From Leeuwenhoekiella aestuarii (GTDB lineage: Bacteria; Bacteroidota; Bacteroidia; Flavobacteriales; Flavobacteriaceae), in the NCBI RefSeq assembly GCF_004104055.1, contig NZ_QOVJ01000003.1, positions 372,001-436,000 of the forward strand: DNA of 64,000 nt. The letters run 5' to 3'. Below, one piece after another: positions 34,601 to 42,861 of the stretch. Position 1 is the first letter of the stretch, and each line of letters begins with the position of its first letter. The notes under the pieces are model-generated. The model was not told the DNA's origin. It made no database searches and was given only the letters and a program-made list of their open reading frames with translations. The position numbers were made by a program, and so were the translations under genes.

Positions 34601-36594
34601 AAACTTTGGTGCAGAAGCATATTGACTTGGGATTACTCCGTTATCATCCTAAAATTCGTGCGTATGCGCAATATTTCTGGAACAGTCTGGAACCAGAAAT
34701 GCAGCAGCAGATTAATAATAAGCTGAAAGCCAGTGGGGAAGTTTTACAGTTCTTTCCGGAAGATGAAGAATATGATTTTATCATCGAGATGCTTCGTAAG
34801 AAACTGGAAGCTTTTAGTGAAAAGACACAGCTTTTTGAAATCAAATCAGCTACGGCTGTAGCTAATTATCTCTTTGCAGAATTACAGCGTGACGATACTT
34901 TCGTGAACAGCGAAGTTGCGATTGAGCTCAAAGATGCGTTTAACCGAAATTTAAAAAGCAAACAGGCTGATCTCAAATTTAAAAGCAGCTACGAATCTCA
35001 GGCGGATTACGAGTCTAAGATTGTACTGGTTCGGCAGTGGGTTGGCGCATTTATACGCAATGAATCTAAGGCGAAAAGCGGAATGCTTCCCGACCAGCTC
35101 TTGCGCTACGCAGATGAGGTGGTGTGTTTAATTTTATTTGAAGACGATTCCGTTTCTAAGGTGAATGCTATTTCGCCGGGCGAAATCATTATTGGTCTTA
35201 AAGGTGATCACAAAACTTTAGAAAACGGAAGTTTTGTATTTAACTACCATGATTTTACGCAAACTTTAAGTCAGTTTATGGCTGAAGATGTACCTGCTTT
35301 TGAAGCCTTTCGAAAAGCGAAACACGAAGTGACTGAAAGCCTCAAAGAAGAACTGAAGCTTGAAGAATTCAAGCCCAAAGTATTGACGTCTTTTGTGCGT
35401 AATAAATTGATTGATCAGGTGTATTTTCCGCTTTTTGGAGACAACCTGGCCAAACAATTGGGAACGGTAGGTGATACTACGAGAACCGATCGTATGGGGA
35501 TGCTGCTCTTGATTTCGCCACCAGGCTACGGTAAAACCACTTTGATGGAATATATCGCCAACCGTCTGGGATTGGTGTTTATGAAAATAAACGGTCCGGC
35601 GATAGGGCATGAGGTAACTTCGGTAGATCCTGCTGCTGCGACCAATTCTGCTTCGCGGGAAGAATTGAAAAAACTCAATCTGGCCTTTGAAATGGGAAAC
35701 AATGTGATGTTGTATCTTGATGATATTCAGCATTGCAATCCCGAGTTTCTGCAGAAGTTTATTTCGCTTTCTGATGGTACCCGTAAAATTGAAGGGGTGT
35801 ACAAAGAAAAACCCAAAACCTATGATTTACGCGGAAAGAAATTCTGTGTGATTATGGCTGGGAATCCATATACTGAGAGTGGTGCTAAATTTCAAATTCC
35901 CGATATGTTGGCAAACCGGGCTGATATTTACAATCTGGGAGATATCATTGGAGATACTGCAGATCTGTTTAAGCTGAGTTTAATTGAAAACTCACTTACG
36001 GCGAACCCGGTGTTGCAGCAATTGAGCAGTACGCATTTTGAAGATGTGTACACTTTGCTAGAGCGTCTGGAAACCGGAAATAATGAATTGCAATTAAAAG
36101 GTAACCACAGCAATCGGGAATTGGAGGAATATATTTCAATACTTGAAAAGGTGTTGAAAATAAGAAATACGATTCTTAAGGTAAATGAAGCTTACATCAA
36201 ATCTGCTGCGATGGAAGATGCTTATCGTACGGAGCCTGCTTTTAAGTTGCAAGGCTCGTATCGAGATATGAATAAACTGGTAGCTAAAGTTGTGTCTGTG
36301 ATGAATGATAGCGAATTGCAAACTTTATTGCTGTCCCATTATGAAAGCGAAGCGCAAACCCTTACCGGCTCTGCCGAAGCCAACTTATTGAAATACAAAA
36401 CACTTATTAATTCAATCTCAGAAGTAGAAAAAACCCGCTGGGAATCAATCAAAGAAACCTTTGTCAAAAACAATAAGCTTAAAGGCTTTGGTGACGCCAA
36501 TGACATGGCACAAGTGTTGGCTCAAATGATGCAGTTTTCAGATAATCTTGAAGGAATAAAAAATGTTCTGCAAAAAGGGTTGAAAAATTCGTAG
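31681..36594 (+). CDS. Giant AAA ATPase ('DNA repair ATPase'-annotated family)
   Basis: 1637 aa. Order of parts: a short coiled coil (~25-55); a beta-rich region (~60-430) with repeated G-D-L/E-D-N strands, propeller-like; a long coiled-coil stretch (~450-880); an alpha/beta region (~890-1230); then one AAA domain with Walker A SPPGYGKTT (~1278-1286), Walker B NVMLYLDDIQH (~1341-1351, DD), a sensor-1-like VIMAGNPYTESG (~1390) and an arginine-finger-like ANRAD (~1411). The C-terminus is a helical lid. Databases usually name this family 'DNA repair ATPase', but nothing here shows DNA repair. It stands after flotillin in the operon, and is inferred to remodel a membrane-associated assembly. No signal peptide or membrane segment. 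Confidence 0.88.
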   Translation: MTETSTPINNPEEKPAGETLDGGTYAIIRGRLQKQKQELQDKLAKLNESRKTVFGSLETKLIANDRINTENNCIARDIVSLGDTCIFGYNVHFGLRTEIKLSDVFSMYRFTENRFEPISLDLLEDDTFKTDFSNLYKYYRNTIFSRFAIIGNYLHMVFQLSESVTDIKTFKWLIKENKLEYVDNRSDHEYRFPPQHEFKWQPVTRDMHRYGVHSHVSILDRVFVETIGGDLTIKIEDNTEDGKGILSEPVEQYDQTLDDGQYRFADLGNLIALEIKPFQEDARYFVYNHKIRQVHKIQSVGVAAVLLPDDQGIIFPNGYYLQTGEYKIFDDGIFELKFQQKIVSPNGEDFMYVFYEPGKGVYKLMSYNIISQEIKTPIVCSGFTLLENGELCYFTAEDNQTKHHVVQIWQTPFLKGDYMPSQHTDSLLYKIGNKDIVKAMAESQALITLLNKEDNYDGLYADVAKASKDIQDAYYWLNEEDTQRLDLPLREINKAANAAIDEFEKVTELRRNAARQTKELQKEAEAIFAKIKSSSFKTINDFVALLTQLRMLRGKVISLRDVRYVDLDFLNTLETEIGEQTQKISRRCVQFLLDDKALQPYHDQVAEKNKKLDSVKKVIEAKQLEEEVNQIAADLELLIDIVTNLEIEDTAHATQIVDAISLIFATINQLKAALKNKKKALGSAEAQADFTAQLKLIDQSIINYIDIASTPQKCDEFQNKISIQLEELEGKFADFEEFITVILEKREEVYAAFEARKNSLVEKRNKKALALQNASERILKGVSKRAQSLGSADEINGYFASDLMINKLRDIIVQLNELEDSGKAEELETALKVAREDALRKLKDKLDLYEDGENVIRLGKHKFGVNRQPLDLTIVLKDGELAYHLTGTDFYQTLNHPVLLNSRQIWDQEFVSENDQVYRSAYLAYRIFNASDKNALHQASEEELLAKVQEFSSSNYSEGYVKGVHDQDAVQILKTLVQKHIDLGLLRYHPKIRAYAQYFWNSLEPEMQQQINNKLKASGEVLQFFPEDEEYDFIIEMLRKKLEAFSEKTQLFEIKSATAVANYLFAELQRDDTFVNSEVAIELKDAFNRNLKSKQADLKFKSSYESQADYESKIVLVRQWVGAFIRNESKAKSGMLPDQLLRYADEVVCLILFEDDSVSKVNAISPGEIIIGLKGDHKTLENGSFVFNYHDFTQTLSQFMAEDVPAFEAFRKAKHEVTESLKEELKLEEFKPKVLTSFVRNKLIDQVYFPLFGDNLAKQLGTVGDTTRTDRMGMLLLISPPGYGKTTLMEYIANRLGLVFMKINGPAIGHEVTSVDPAAATNSASREELKKLNLAFEMGNNVMLYLDDIQHCNPEFLQKFISLSDGTRKIEGVYKEKPKTYDLRGKKFCVIMAGNPYTESGAKFQIPDMLANRADIYNLGDIIGDTADLFKLSLIENSLTANPVLQQLSSTHFEDVYTLLERLETGNNELQLKGNHSNRELEEYISILEKVLKIRNTILKVNEAYIKSAAMEDAYRTEPAFKLQGSYRDMNKLVAKVVSVMNDSELQTLLLSHYESEAQTLTGSAEANLLKYKTLINSISEVEKTRWESIKETFVKNNKLKGFGDANDMAQVLAQMMQFSDNLEGIKNVLQKGLKNS

Positions 36595-36597
36595 ACC

Positions 36598-36729
36598 TTA
36601 CTTTTTAAGCTTTTTGTATTTTTTTTTAATCGTTTCTTTATTTCGGTCTGCAAAAATAACGGCATAGTAACCAATTTGCATAGCAGTAGTAAAAAGGAAA
36701 AAACGGCTGATGAGTTGTCTGGGTTTCAT
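36598..36729 (-). CDS. Small basic single-span protein, 43 residues
   Basis: ATG at 36729 to TAA at 36598-36600 encodes 43 residues, starting MKPRQLISRFFLFTTAMQIG and ending in a lysine-rich tail (KETIKKKYKKLKK). One hydrophobic stretch (~10-26) is flanked by positive charges, so it may sit in or on the inner membrane. Coding appearance: the frame is opened by an A-rich leader (aaccaaaataaaaatt) typical of this genome and ends 3 bp from the stop of the AAA ATPase gene, tail to tail. No family recognised. Conservation in related genomes would decide. Confidence 0.5.
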   Translation of the reverse strand: MKPRQLISRFFLFTTAMQIGYYAVIFADRNKETIKKKYKKLKK

Positions 36730-36837
36730 AATTTTTATTTTGGTTAATAATACAGAACCCCTTTTAGAAATGCGGTTAAAAGATTCCCATGTTTTGATTT
36801 TAATAAAAATGTGTATTTTAAGAACATAATCACTTTT

Positions 36838-37338
36838 ATGACTCCAGAATTAAAAGAAATAGAACCCAGAAAGTTAGTAGGCAGTTGCATCACAACGACA
36901 TTATCTTTTGATGACACTGCAGCCTTGTGGAAAGGATTTATGAGTAGACACAAGGAAATTGTCAACCGGGTAGATTCGGGTTTTTATTCGATGCAGGTTT
37001 ATCCGCCGGGTTTTAAGGTGGAAGAATTTACCAGAGAGACGGAGTTTGAACGCTGGGCTGCGGTTGAGGTCACTTCTTTTGATGCCTTACCTGAAGGAAT
37101 GCAAACCAAAACACTTGCTGGTGGACTCTACGCAGTTTTTAAGCACGTGGGTCCGGTTAAAAAATTTGTAGAGACTTCCAATTATATTTACGGGACTTGG
37201 CTTCCGCAATCTGATTACCGGCTTGATGATCGTGCGCATTTTGAACGTCTGGGCGACAAGTACTACGGTCCTGAACATCCGGAATCTGAAGAAGAGATTT
37301 GGTTACCTATTCAATTAAAGCCTGAAAGTAATAAGTAG
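36838..37338 (+). CDS. GyrI-like small-molecule-binding domain protein
   Basis: 166 aa from ATG 36838 (MTPELKEIEPRKLVG); a 9-residue longer reading from an ATG at 36811 is less like the family. It is a stand-alone SOUL/GyrI-like fold, the effector-binding half of AraC- and MerR-type multidrug regulators: PRKLVGSCITTTLSFDDT, FYSMQVYPPG, WAAVEVTSFDALPEGM, LAGGLYAVFKHVGP, YIYGTWLPQSDYRL and the acidic end EEEIWLPI. No DNA-binding domain is present, so it may bind or sequester hydrophobic compounds. Role unknown. Confidence 0.85.
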   Translation: MTPELKEIEPRKLVGSCITTTLSFDDTAALWKGFMSRHKEIVNRVDSGFYSMQVYPPGFKVEEFTRETEFERWAAVEVTSFDALPEGMQTKTLAGGLYAVFKHVGPVKKFVETSNYIYGTWLPQSDYRLDDRAHFERLGDKYYGPEHPESEEEIWLPIQLKPESNK

Positions 37339-37373
37339 AAAGTTGAACCAAAGATTTTAAGTTCCTTTAACTT

Positions 37374-37847
37374 CTAGCGATGATGATACGGTTCATTGCG
37401 TAAAATGGTGAATGCCCGATACACCTGCTCGGTCATAAATAGCCGAATCATTTGATGCGAAAAAGTCATTTTTGAAAGTGAAATCTTTCCGCGGGCTGCA
37501 GCATATACTTGTGGGGAGAAACCATAAGGCCCACCAATTACAAAAACCAGAGTTTTAATACCGCTATTCATTTTTTTCTGAAGGTAATCGGCAAATTTTA
37601 CGCTGCTCAGCTCTTTTCCGTTTTCATCCAAAAGAATCAATTCATCTGCACTTTGAAGCTTGCTAAGAATCAATTCACCTTCCTTTTCTTTTTGTTGTTC
37701 TTCAGAAAGATTTTTGGTTTTCTTGAGATCCGGAATAATTTCGATTTCAAAATTCACATAAAACTTCAGTCGTTTGGTATAAATAGCGATGAGTTCTTCC
37801 AGATTTCGATCGTCGGTTTTGCCGATGCAGAGCAGTTTTATATTCAT
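37374..37847 (-). CDS. rlmH: 23S rRNA (pseudouridine1915-N3)-methyltransferase
   Basis: 157 aa, complete. SPOUT-class methyltransferase that modifies helix 69 of the large subunit rRNA. Family motifs: MNIKLLCIGKTDDRNLEELI at the N-terminus, LLDENGKELSSVKFADYL, LVFVIGGPYGFSPQVYAAA (the trefoil-knot SAM site) and the C-terminal RLFMTEQVYRAFTILRNEPYHH. Convergent with the GyrI-like gene, divergent from nadC. Confidence 0.97.
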   Translation of the reverse strand: MNIKLLCIGKTDDRNLEELIAIYTKRLKFYVNFEIEIIPDLKKTKNLSEEQQKEKEGELILSKLQSADELILLDENGKELSSVKFADYLQKKMNSGIKTLVFVIGGPYGFSPQVYAAARGKISLSKMTFSHQMIRLFMTEQVYRAFTILRNEPYHHR

Positions 37848-37974
37848 TCTTCAAAATTAGTATTTTTCAATTTTGAGCACTTTATAAAAGTATATAACTT
37901 AACAATATTTGTAATTAGGTATTGTAAATTGCCCGGTTGTTTGTCTAACTTAGCAAAAAAATCGTTCCATATTT

Positions 37975-38832
37975 ATGATTTCAGAAATTAAGCTTTTAGA
38001 GGAAGTAGATTTAATTATAAAAAATGCCATTCGGGAAGATATTGGTCCTGGTGATTACAGTTCTTTAGCTTGTATCCCCGCAGATGCAACCGGTAAGGCT
38101 AAGCTTTTAGTAAAAGAAGCTGGCGTTATTGCAGGAGTAGACTTTGCTAAGCGTGCTTTTGATTATGTAGACTCAGAACTTGAAGTAGAAGTTTTGATTA
38201 AAGACGGGGAATCTGTTGACGAAGGTGATATTGTTTTTTTTGTTTCTGGCAGTTCTCAAAGTATTTTAAAAGCCGAGCGGTTGGTGCTCAACGCTATGCA
38301 GCGAATGAGTGCGATAGCGACCAAGACTAGACAATATGTGAACCTTTTAGATGGAACAAATACTCAAATTCTTGATACGCGTAAGACCACACCGGGTTTT
38401 AGAGCTTTAGAAAAAATGGCTGTAAAAATAGGCGGTGGTGAGAACCATCGTTTTGCATTGTATGATATGGTTATGTTGAAAGACAATCATATTGATTTTG
38501 CAGGGGGTATCGCTGAAGCACTAACGAAAACTAAAAAGTATTTAGCAGAAAACAATCTAGATCTTAAAATAATTGTTGAAGCTCGAGATCTTAAGGAGGT
38601 TGATGAAATCCTTGATGCAGGTGGAGTTTATCGCATTTTACTGGATAATTTCAATTATGAGGATACACGTACTGCGGTAAAAACCATTGGCGATAAATGT
38701 CTTACTGAATCTTCGGGAAATATAAATGAAGAGACTCTCGCGGCATATGCTAAATGCGGGGTAGATTATATCTCAAGTGGAGCTTTAACGCATTCGGTTT
38801 ATAATATGGATTTAAGCTTAAAGGCAGTTTGA
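37975..38832 (+). CDS. nadC: Nicotinate-nucleotide pyrophosphorylase (carboxylating)
   Basis: 285 aa. Converts quinolinate and PRPP to nicotinate mononucleotide, CO2 and PPi in de novo NAD synthesis. Clear motifs: EDIGPGDYSSLA, LNAMQRMSAIATKTRQYV, LDTRKTTPGFRALEKMAVKI with GGGENHRFALYDMVMLKDNH, and the barrel end ESSGNINEETLAAYAKCGVD. Its TGA shares its last base with the ATG of the next gene (TGATG), so the two are translationally coupled. Confidence 0.97.
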   Translation: MISEIKLLEEVDLIIKNAIREDIGPGDYSSLACIPADATGKAKLLVKEAGVIAGVDFAKRAFDYVDSELEVEVLIKDGESVDEGDIVFFVSGSSQSILKAERLVLNAMQRMSAIATKTRQYVNLLDGTNTQILDTRKTTPGFRALEKMAVKIGGGENHRFALYDMVMLKDNHIDFAGGIAEALTKTKKYLAENNLDLKIIVEARDLKEVDEILDAGGVYRILLDNFNYEDTRTAVKTIGDKCLTESSGNINEETLAAYAKCGVDYISSGALTHSVYNMDLSLKAV

Positions 38833-39782
38833 TGAGTGACGAGTGGGATGATAAATTAAAGACGATTCCATTATTACTACCTCTGGTCAAATGGGCAAAG
38901 ACAATTATTTTACCCGGCTTTGAAGGCTTGTCGCTTTACGACTTTTGGGAAATGTATGCCATTGGCATTATTAAAGGAACTTTTGCAACCCGTGCAAGTG
39001 CAGTTGCATTCAGTTTTTTTATGGCGCTTTTTCCTTTTTTTCTATTCATTTTAAACTTGATTCCATACGTTCCAATAAATGGATTTCAAACCGATTTTCT
39101 TTCCTTTATCAATAATTTATTACCGCCACAAACTCAGGAGTTTTTTGATCCTATTCTCTTGGATATTGCAGCGAACCAACGCGGCGGACTTTTATCATTT
39201 ACTTTAATATTTGCTATATTCTTGATGGCAAACGGCGTGAATGCGATATTCACTGGCTTTGAGTATAGTTTTCATTCGGTCACTAATAGAAATATGTTTA
39301 AGCAATATGCAGTTGCTCTGGGTGTTTCGCTAATGTTGGCACTGTTGTTGCTTCTAGTTGTTATAGCGGTACTTTACCTTCAGTTTTCTATTACAGAATT
39401 AAAAAGGCGCGGTATCGTAAATGAAGATAATTTGTGGATGTCAAGATTGGGGAGTTTTATTTCCCTTTTAATTCTGATTTATGGAGTGGTAGCAACGCTG
39501 TATTATTTTGGAACCAAAGAAGGAAAAAGCACCCGTTTTTTTTCAATAGGTGCAACTCTAACAACAATATTATTTGTTGTAACAACTTATTTGTTTGGTA
39601 TTTATATTAATAATTTTGCAACTTATAACCAGTTATACGGTTCAATAGGAGCGTTATTGATTATGATGGTTTATATCTGGCTCAATTCTAACTTATTGCT
39701 TTTGGGTTTTGAATTAAATGCTACGATGTACCGCCTGAAAAAGCGAAGAGACCTCAAAAAATCCCAAATATCTTCAATTTAA
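38832..39782 (+). CDS. YihY/BrkB family inner membrane protein
   Basis: 316 aa from the ATG at 38832, overlapping the nadC stop by one base (a TTG three bases upstream adds one residue). Six or so membrane segments: ~60-85, ~110-130 (weak), ~145-165, ~175-200, ~210-235, ~245-270 and ~275-300. Family motifs: TRASAVAFSFFMALFPFFLF, LIFAIFLMANGVNAIFTGF and YGSIGALLIMMVYIWLNSNL. Older 'ribonuclease BN' names for the family are wrong; function is unknown. Operon with nadC. Confidence 0.9.
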   Translation: MSDEWDDKLKTIPLLLPLVKWAKTIILPGFEGLSLYDFWEMYAIGIIKGTFATRASAVAFSFFMALFPFFLFILNLIPYVPINGFQTDFLSFINNLLPPQTQEFFDPILLDIAANQRGGLLSFTLIFAIFLMANGVNAIFTGFEYSFHSVTNRNMFKQYAVALGVSLMLALLLLLVVIAVLYLQFSITELKRRGIVNEDNLWMSRLGSFISLLILIYGVVATLYYFGTKEGKSTRFFSIGATLTTILFVVTTYLFGIYINNFATYNQLYGSIGALLIMMVYIWLNSNLLLLGFELNATMYRLKKRRDLKKSQISSI

Positions 39783-39864
39783 CTGTTGAATTATTAAAAA
39801 TATCTTATTATTGATATAGGTATTCTGTTGAATTAAAAATTATAACCCCTTTTAAATAACGATT

Positions 39865-40293
39865 ATGAAAAAAATATGCGCTTTTTTAATGTTTGCTCTT
39901 ATTTCTACAGCAGGAATGCTTGCTCAAGATGTTACCGGTAAATGGAAAACTATTGATGATGAAACCGGTGAAGCAAAATCAATTGTTGAAATTTATAAAC
40001 AAGACGGAAAGGTTTACGGTAAAATTGCGGAGATCTTAAATAAAGATCGTCAAGATGCTAAATGTGTAGATTGCCCCGGTTCTGATAAAGGGAAACCCAT
40101 TCAGGATCTTGTGATCATCAAAGGTTTAGAAAAAGATGGCGACGAGTATAATGATGGTAAAATTTTAGATCCTCAAAGTGGAAAACTCTATAAGTGTTTA
40201 ATTGAACTTGAGAATCCAGATAAACTAAAAGTTCGTGGTTACATAGGTTTTTCATTACTAGGAAGAACCCAATATTGGACACGAGTGAAATAA
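39865..40293 (+). CDS. DUF2147 secreted protein
   Basis: 142 aa with a signal peptide (~1-20, MKKICAFLMFALISTAGMLA). The mature part VTGKWKTIDDETGEAKSIVE, KQDGKVYGKIAEIL, CVDCPGSDKGKPIQDL and RGYIGFSLLGRTQYWTRV is the DUF2147 beta-barrel-like domain, with the CxxC pair of the Bacteroidota members. It is expected in the periplasm; role unknown, though family members appear among envelope proteins. Followed by a terminator. Confidence 0.9.
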   Translation: MKKICAFLMFALISTAGMLAQDVTGKWKTIDDETGEAKSIVEIYKQDGKVYGKIAEILNKDRQDAKCVDCPGSDKGKPIQDLVIIKGLEKDGDEYNDGKILDPQSGKLYKCLIELENPDKLKVRGYIGFSLLGRTQYWTRVK

Positions 40294-40314
40294 CATAAAA
40301 CTTCTTATAAACTA

Positions 40315-40350
40315 AGGCTGTTTCTAAAACTAGAGACAGCCTTTTTTTTA
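40315..40350 (+). terminator. Terminator after DUF2147 gene
   Basis: Stem aggctgtttct / agagacagcct with one G-U pair, 6-base loop, then eight T. Confidence 0.85.
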
Positions 40351-40361
40351 TCTTTACCCTC

Positions 40362-42818
40362 GTGTATTTTGTAGACGTAATCTTACCTATTCCTGTTGAA
40401 AATGCGTTCACGTATCGCATCAGTGAAGCTGAATATTCTTTCATAAAGCCGGGGATGCGCCTCGCTGTGCCTTTTGGTAAAAGCAAAATTTATACAGCTT
40501 TAGCTATACGCGTACATCAGGAAGAGCCGCGTATTTATGAAGCTAAAGAAATAGAGCAAATTCTTGATGAAGTACCTGTAGTTCATCTTGCACAATTGAA
40601 TTTTTGGCAGTGGATGGCAAGCTATTATATGGCTACTTTGGGTGAAGTTATGCGCGCTGCTCTGCCCGGCGCTTTCTTGTTAGAAAGTGAGACCATAATA
40701 AAAAGACTTTCTAAGAATCTCACAGAAGAGCATCTTGAGGATTTAGATGATGAAAGTGTTGCCATTTTAAATGCTTTTAAAGATCAGCCTATTTTACGCA
40801 TTAGCGAAGTGATGCAGGTTTTGGGAAAAAAGAAAGTGCTGCCCAGTATAAACCGCTTGATAGATCTTGATCTTGTAGCACTTGATCAGGAGCTTTATGA
40901 AGCTTATAAGCCTAAGTTGGTAAAATATGTGCGTCTTACTAAAGAATATGAGGAAGAGGCAAATATGCATATTGCACTTGATGAACTCAATAGAGCTCCA
41001 AAACAGCGAGAGTTATTACTCAATTATTTTTCTATACAGGCACGTGCTAAAAAACCAATAAAGGCCAAAGAATTGCAGGAGCAAAGTGGAGCTTCTTCTG
41101 CTCAATTAAAAGCACTAATATGTAAAGGGATTTTTGAAACGTATAAGATTCAGAAAGATCGTATTACCTATTCCGGGAAGGAAGATAGTGCCGTTAAACA
41201 ATTAAATGCCCAGCAAGAGAATGCTTTAAATGAAGTAAAAGCGTCATTTGATCTGCACGAGGTTTGCTTGCTACACGGCGTGACAGCTTCTGGTAAGACA
41301 GAAGTTTACGTTAATCTTATAAAAGAGTATCTAAGTGAAGGAAAACAGGTACTCTATTTATTACCTGAAATCGCTCTTACAACACAGCTTGTTTCCCGTT
41401 TGCAAGAGTTTTTTGGAAACCAACTTTCAGTTTATCACTCTAAATATTCCGTTCATGAGCGTGTTGAAGTATGGAATAATGTTTTAAATAAAGCGCCAAA
41501 AGCCCAACTTGTTTTAGGCGCGCGTAGTGCTTTATTTCTTCCTTTTGAGAATCTGGGACTTGTTGTTGTTGATGAAGAGCACGAGAGCAGTTATAAGCAA
41601 TATGATCCTGCACCTCGTTATCAGGCTCGTGATGCAGGTATCGTTTTGGCCTATCAGCAAGGAGCAAAAGTGCTTTTGGGTTCTGCCACCCCTTCATTAG
41701 AGACCTATTATAATGCGAGTACAGGAAAATATGGTCTGGTCACGATGAAAGAACGCTATGGTAATATTTTAATGCCCGAAAATAGCATTATAGATATTCA
41801 GGAGAAACACCGTAAAAAGCGAATGACCGGTCACTTTAGTGACGACTTACTACGTGCGATCACTGATGCTCTTGACCTTGGAGAACAAGTAATCTTGTTT
41901 CAGAATAGAAGAGGATATTCTCCTATATTAGAGTGTAACACCTGCGGGCATGCCCCGCAATGTCCTAATTGTGATGTGAGTTTGACCTTTCATAAGCACC
42001 GCAGTCAGTTACGCTGCCATTATTGTGGTTATCATATTGCGATGTTGCAAAAATGTATGGCCTGCGGAAGTGAAGAATTAGATACGAAAGGTTTTGGTAC
42101 AGAACAAATAGAAGTAGAGCTTAAAGAATTGTACCCCGAGCATAATATAGGAAGAATGGATTCTGATACAACTCGAGGTAAATATGGTTTTGAGAAAATC
42201 ATTACAGCTTTTGAGCAAGGCGAGATAGATATACTTGTAGGAACGCAAATGCTTACAAAAGGGCTTGACTTTAGGAATGTAACTCTTGTAGGAATCTTAA
42301 ATGCAGATAGCTTACTCAATATTCCTGATTTTAGAGCTCACGAGCGGAGTTTTCAATTGATACAGCAAGTTTCCGGTAGAGCAGGCCGCACCCAAAAGCG
42401 TGGTACGGTATTAATACAAAGTTATAACCCGCATCATCAGATCTTACAGCAAGTCTCTGTGAATGCTTATGAGAAGATGTATCACGAGCAACTCGAAGAA
42501 CGTCATATATATAAGTATCCTCCTTTTTGCCGAACAATTAAGATTACACTCAAACATCGGGATTTTCAAAAGATAGAAGAATCTTCTGTATGGCTGGGAC
42601 AAGCATTGAAGAATGTATTTAAAGATCAGGTTTTGGGGCCAGAGCCTCCACCGGTTTCAAGGATCCGTAATGAGTACTACAGAAACATTCTTATAAAAAT
42701 TCCTAGAAAGCAAAGTCTAGAGAAAACTAAGAAAGCGATCCTAAAGATTAGAAGTACTTTTATGAGTATTTCTCAATACCGAAGTGTAAAAATAGTTCTT
42801 GATGTAGACAACTATTAA
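40362..42818 (+). CDS. priA: Primosomal protein N' (PriA helicase)
   Basis: 818 aa from GTG 40362 (MYFVDVILPIPVENAFTYRI). PriA restarts stalled replication forks. N-terminal DNA-binding domains with GMRLAVPFGKSKIYTA; helicase core with Walker A HGVTASGKTEVY, Walker B VVVDEEHESSYKQ, GSATPSLETYY, zinc-binding Cys in ECNTCGHAPQCPNCDVSLTF and LRCHYCGYHI ... CMACGSEE, motif V GTQMLTKGLDFRNVTLVG and motif VI QQVSGRAGRTQKRG; C-terminal domain PPFCRTIKI. Full length. It stands alone between terminators. Confidence 0.97.
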   Translation: MYFVDVILPIPVENAFTYRISEAEYSFIKPGMRLAVPFGKSKIYTALAIRVHQEEPRIYEAKEIEQILDEVPVVHLAQLNFWQWMASYYMATLGEVMRAALPGAFLLESETIIKRLSKNLTEEHLEDLDDESVAILNAFKDQPILRISEVMQVLGKKKVLPSINRLIDLDLVALDQELYEAYKPKLVKYVRLTKEYEEEANMHIALDELNRAPKQRELLLNYFSIQARAKKPIKAKELQEQSGASSAQLKALICKGIFETYKIQKDRITYSGKEDSAVKQLNAQQENALNEVKASFDLHEVCLLHGVTASGKTEVYVNLIKEYLSEGKQVLYLLPEIALTTQLVSRLQEFFGNQLSVYHSKYSVHERVEVWNNVLNKAPKAQLVLGARSALFLPFENLGLVVVDEEHESSYKQYDPAPRYQARDAGIVLAYQQGAKVLLGSATPSLETYYNASTGKYGLVTMKERYGNILMPENSIIDIQEKHRKKRMTGHFSDDLLRAITDALDLGEQVILFQNRRGYSPILECNTCGHAPQCPNCDVSLTFHKHRSQLRCHYCGYHIAMLQKCMACGSEELDTKGFGTEQIEVELKELYPEHNIGRMDSDTTRGKYGFEKIITAFEQGEIDILVGTQMLTKGLDFRNVTLVGILNADSLLNIPDFRAHERSFQLIQQVSGRAGRTQKRGTVLIQSYNPHHQILQQVSVNAYEKMYHEQLEERHIYKYPPFCRTIKITLKHRDFQKIEESSVWLGQALKNVFKDQVLGPEPPPVSRIRNEYYRNILIKIPRKQSLEKTKKAILKIRSTFMSISQYRSVKIVLDVDNY

Positions 42819-42820
42819 AT

Positions 42821-42857
42821 AAAAAAAATCCTGCTTTATTCAAGCAGGATTTTTTTT
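42821..42857. terminator. Bidirectional terminator between priA and the LytTR gene
   Basis: Stem atcctgctt / aagcaggat with 5-base loop (tattc), extended by A-run and T-run arms; suits both convergent genes. Confidence 0.9.
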
Positions 42858-42861
42858 ATTT

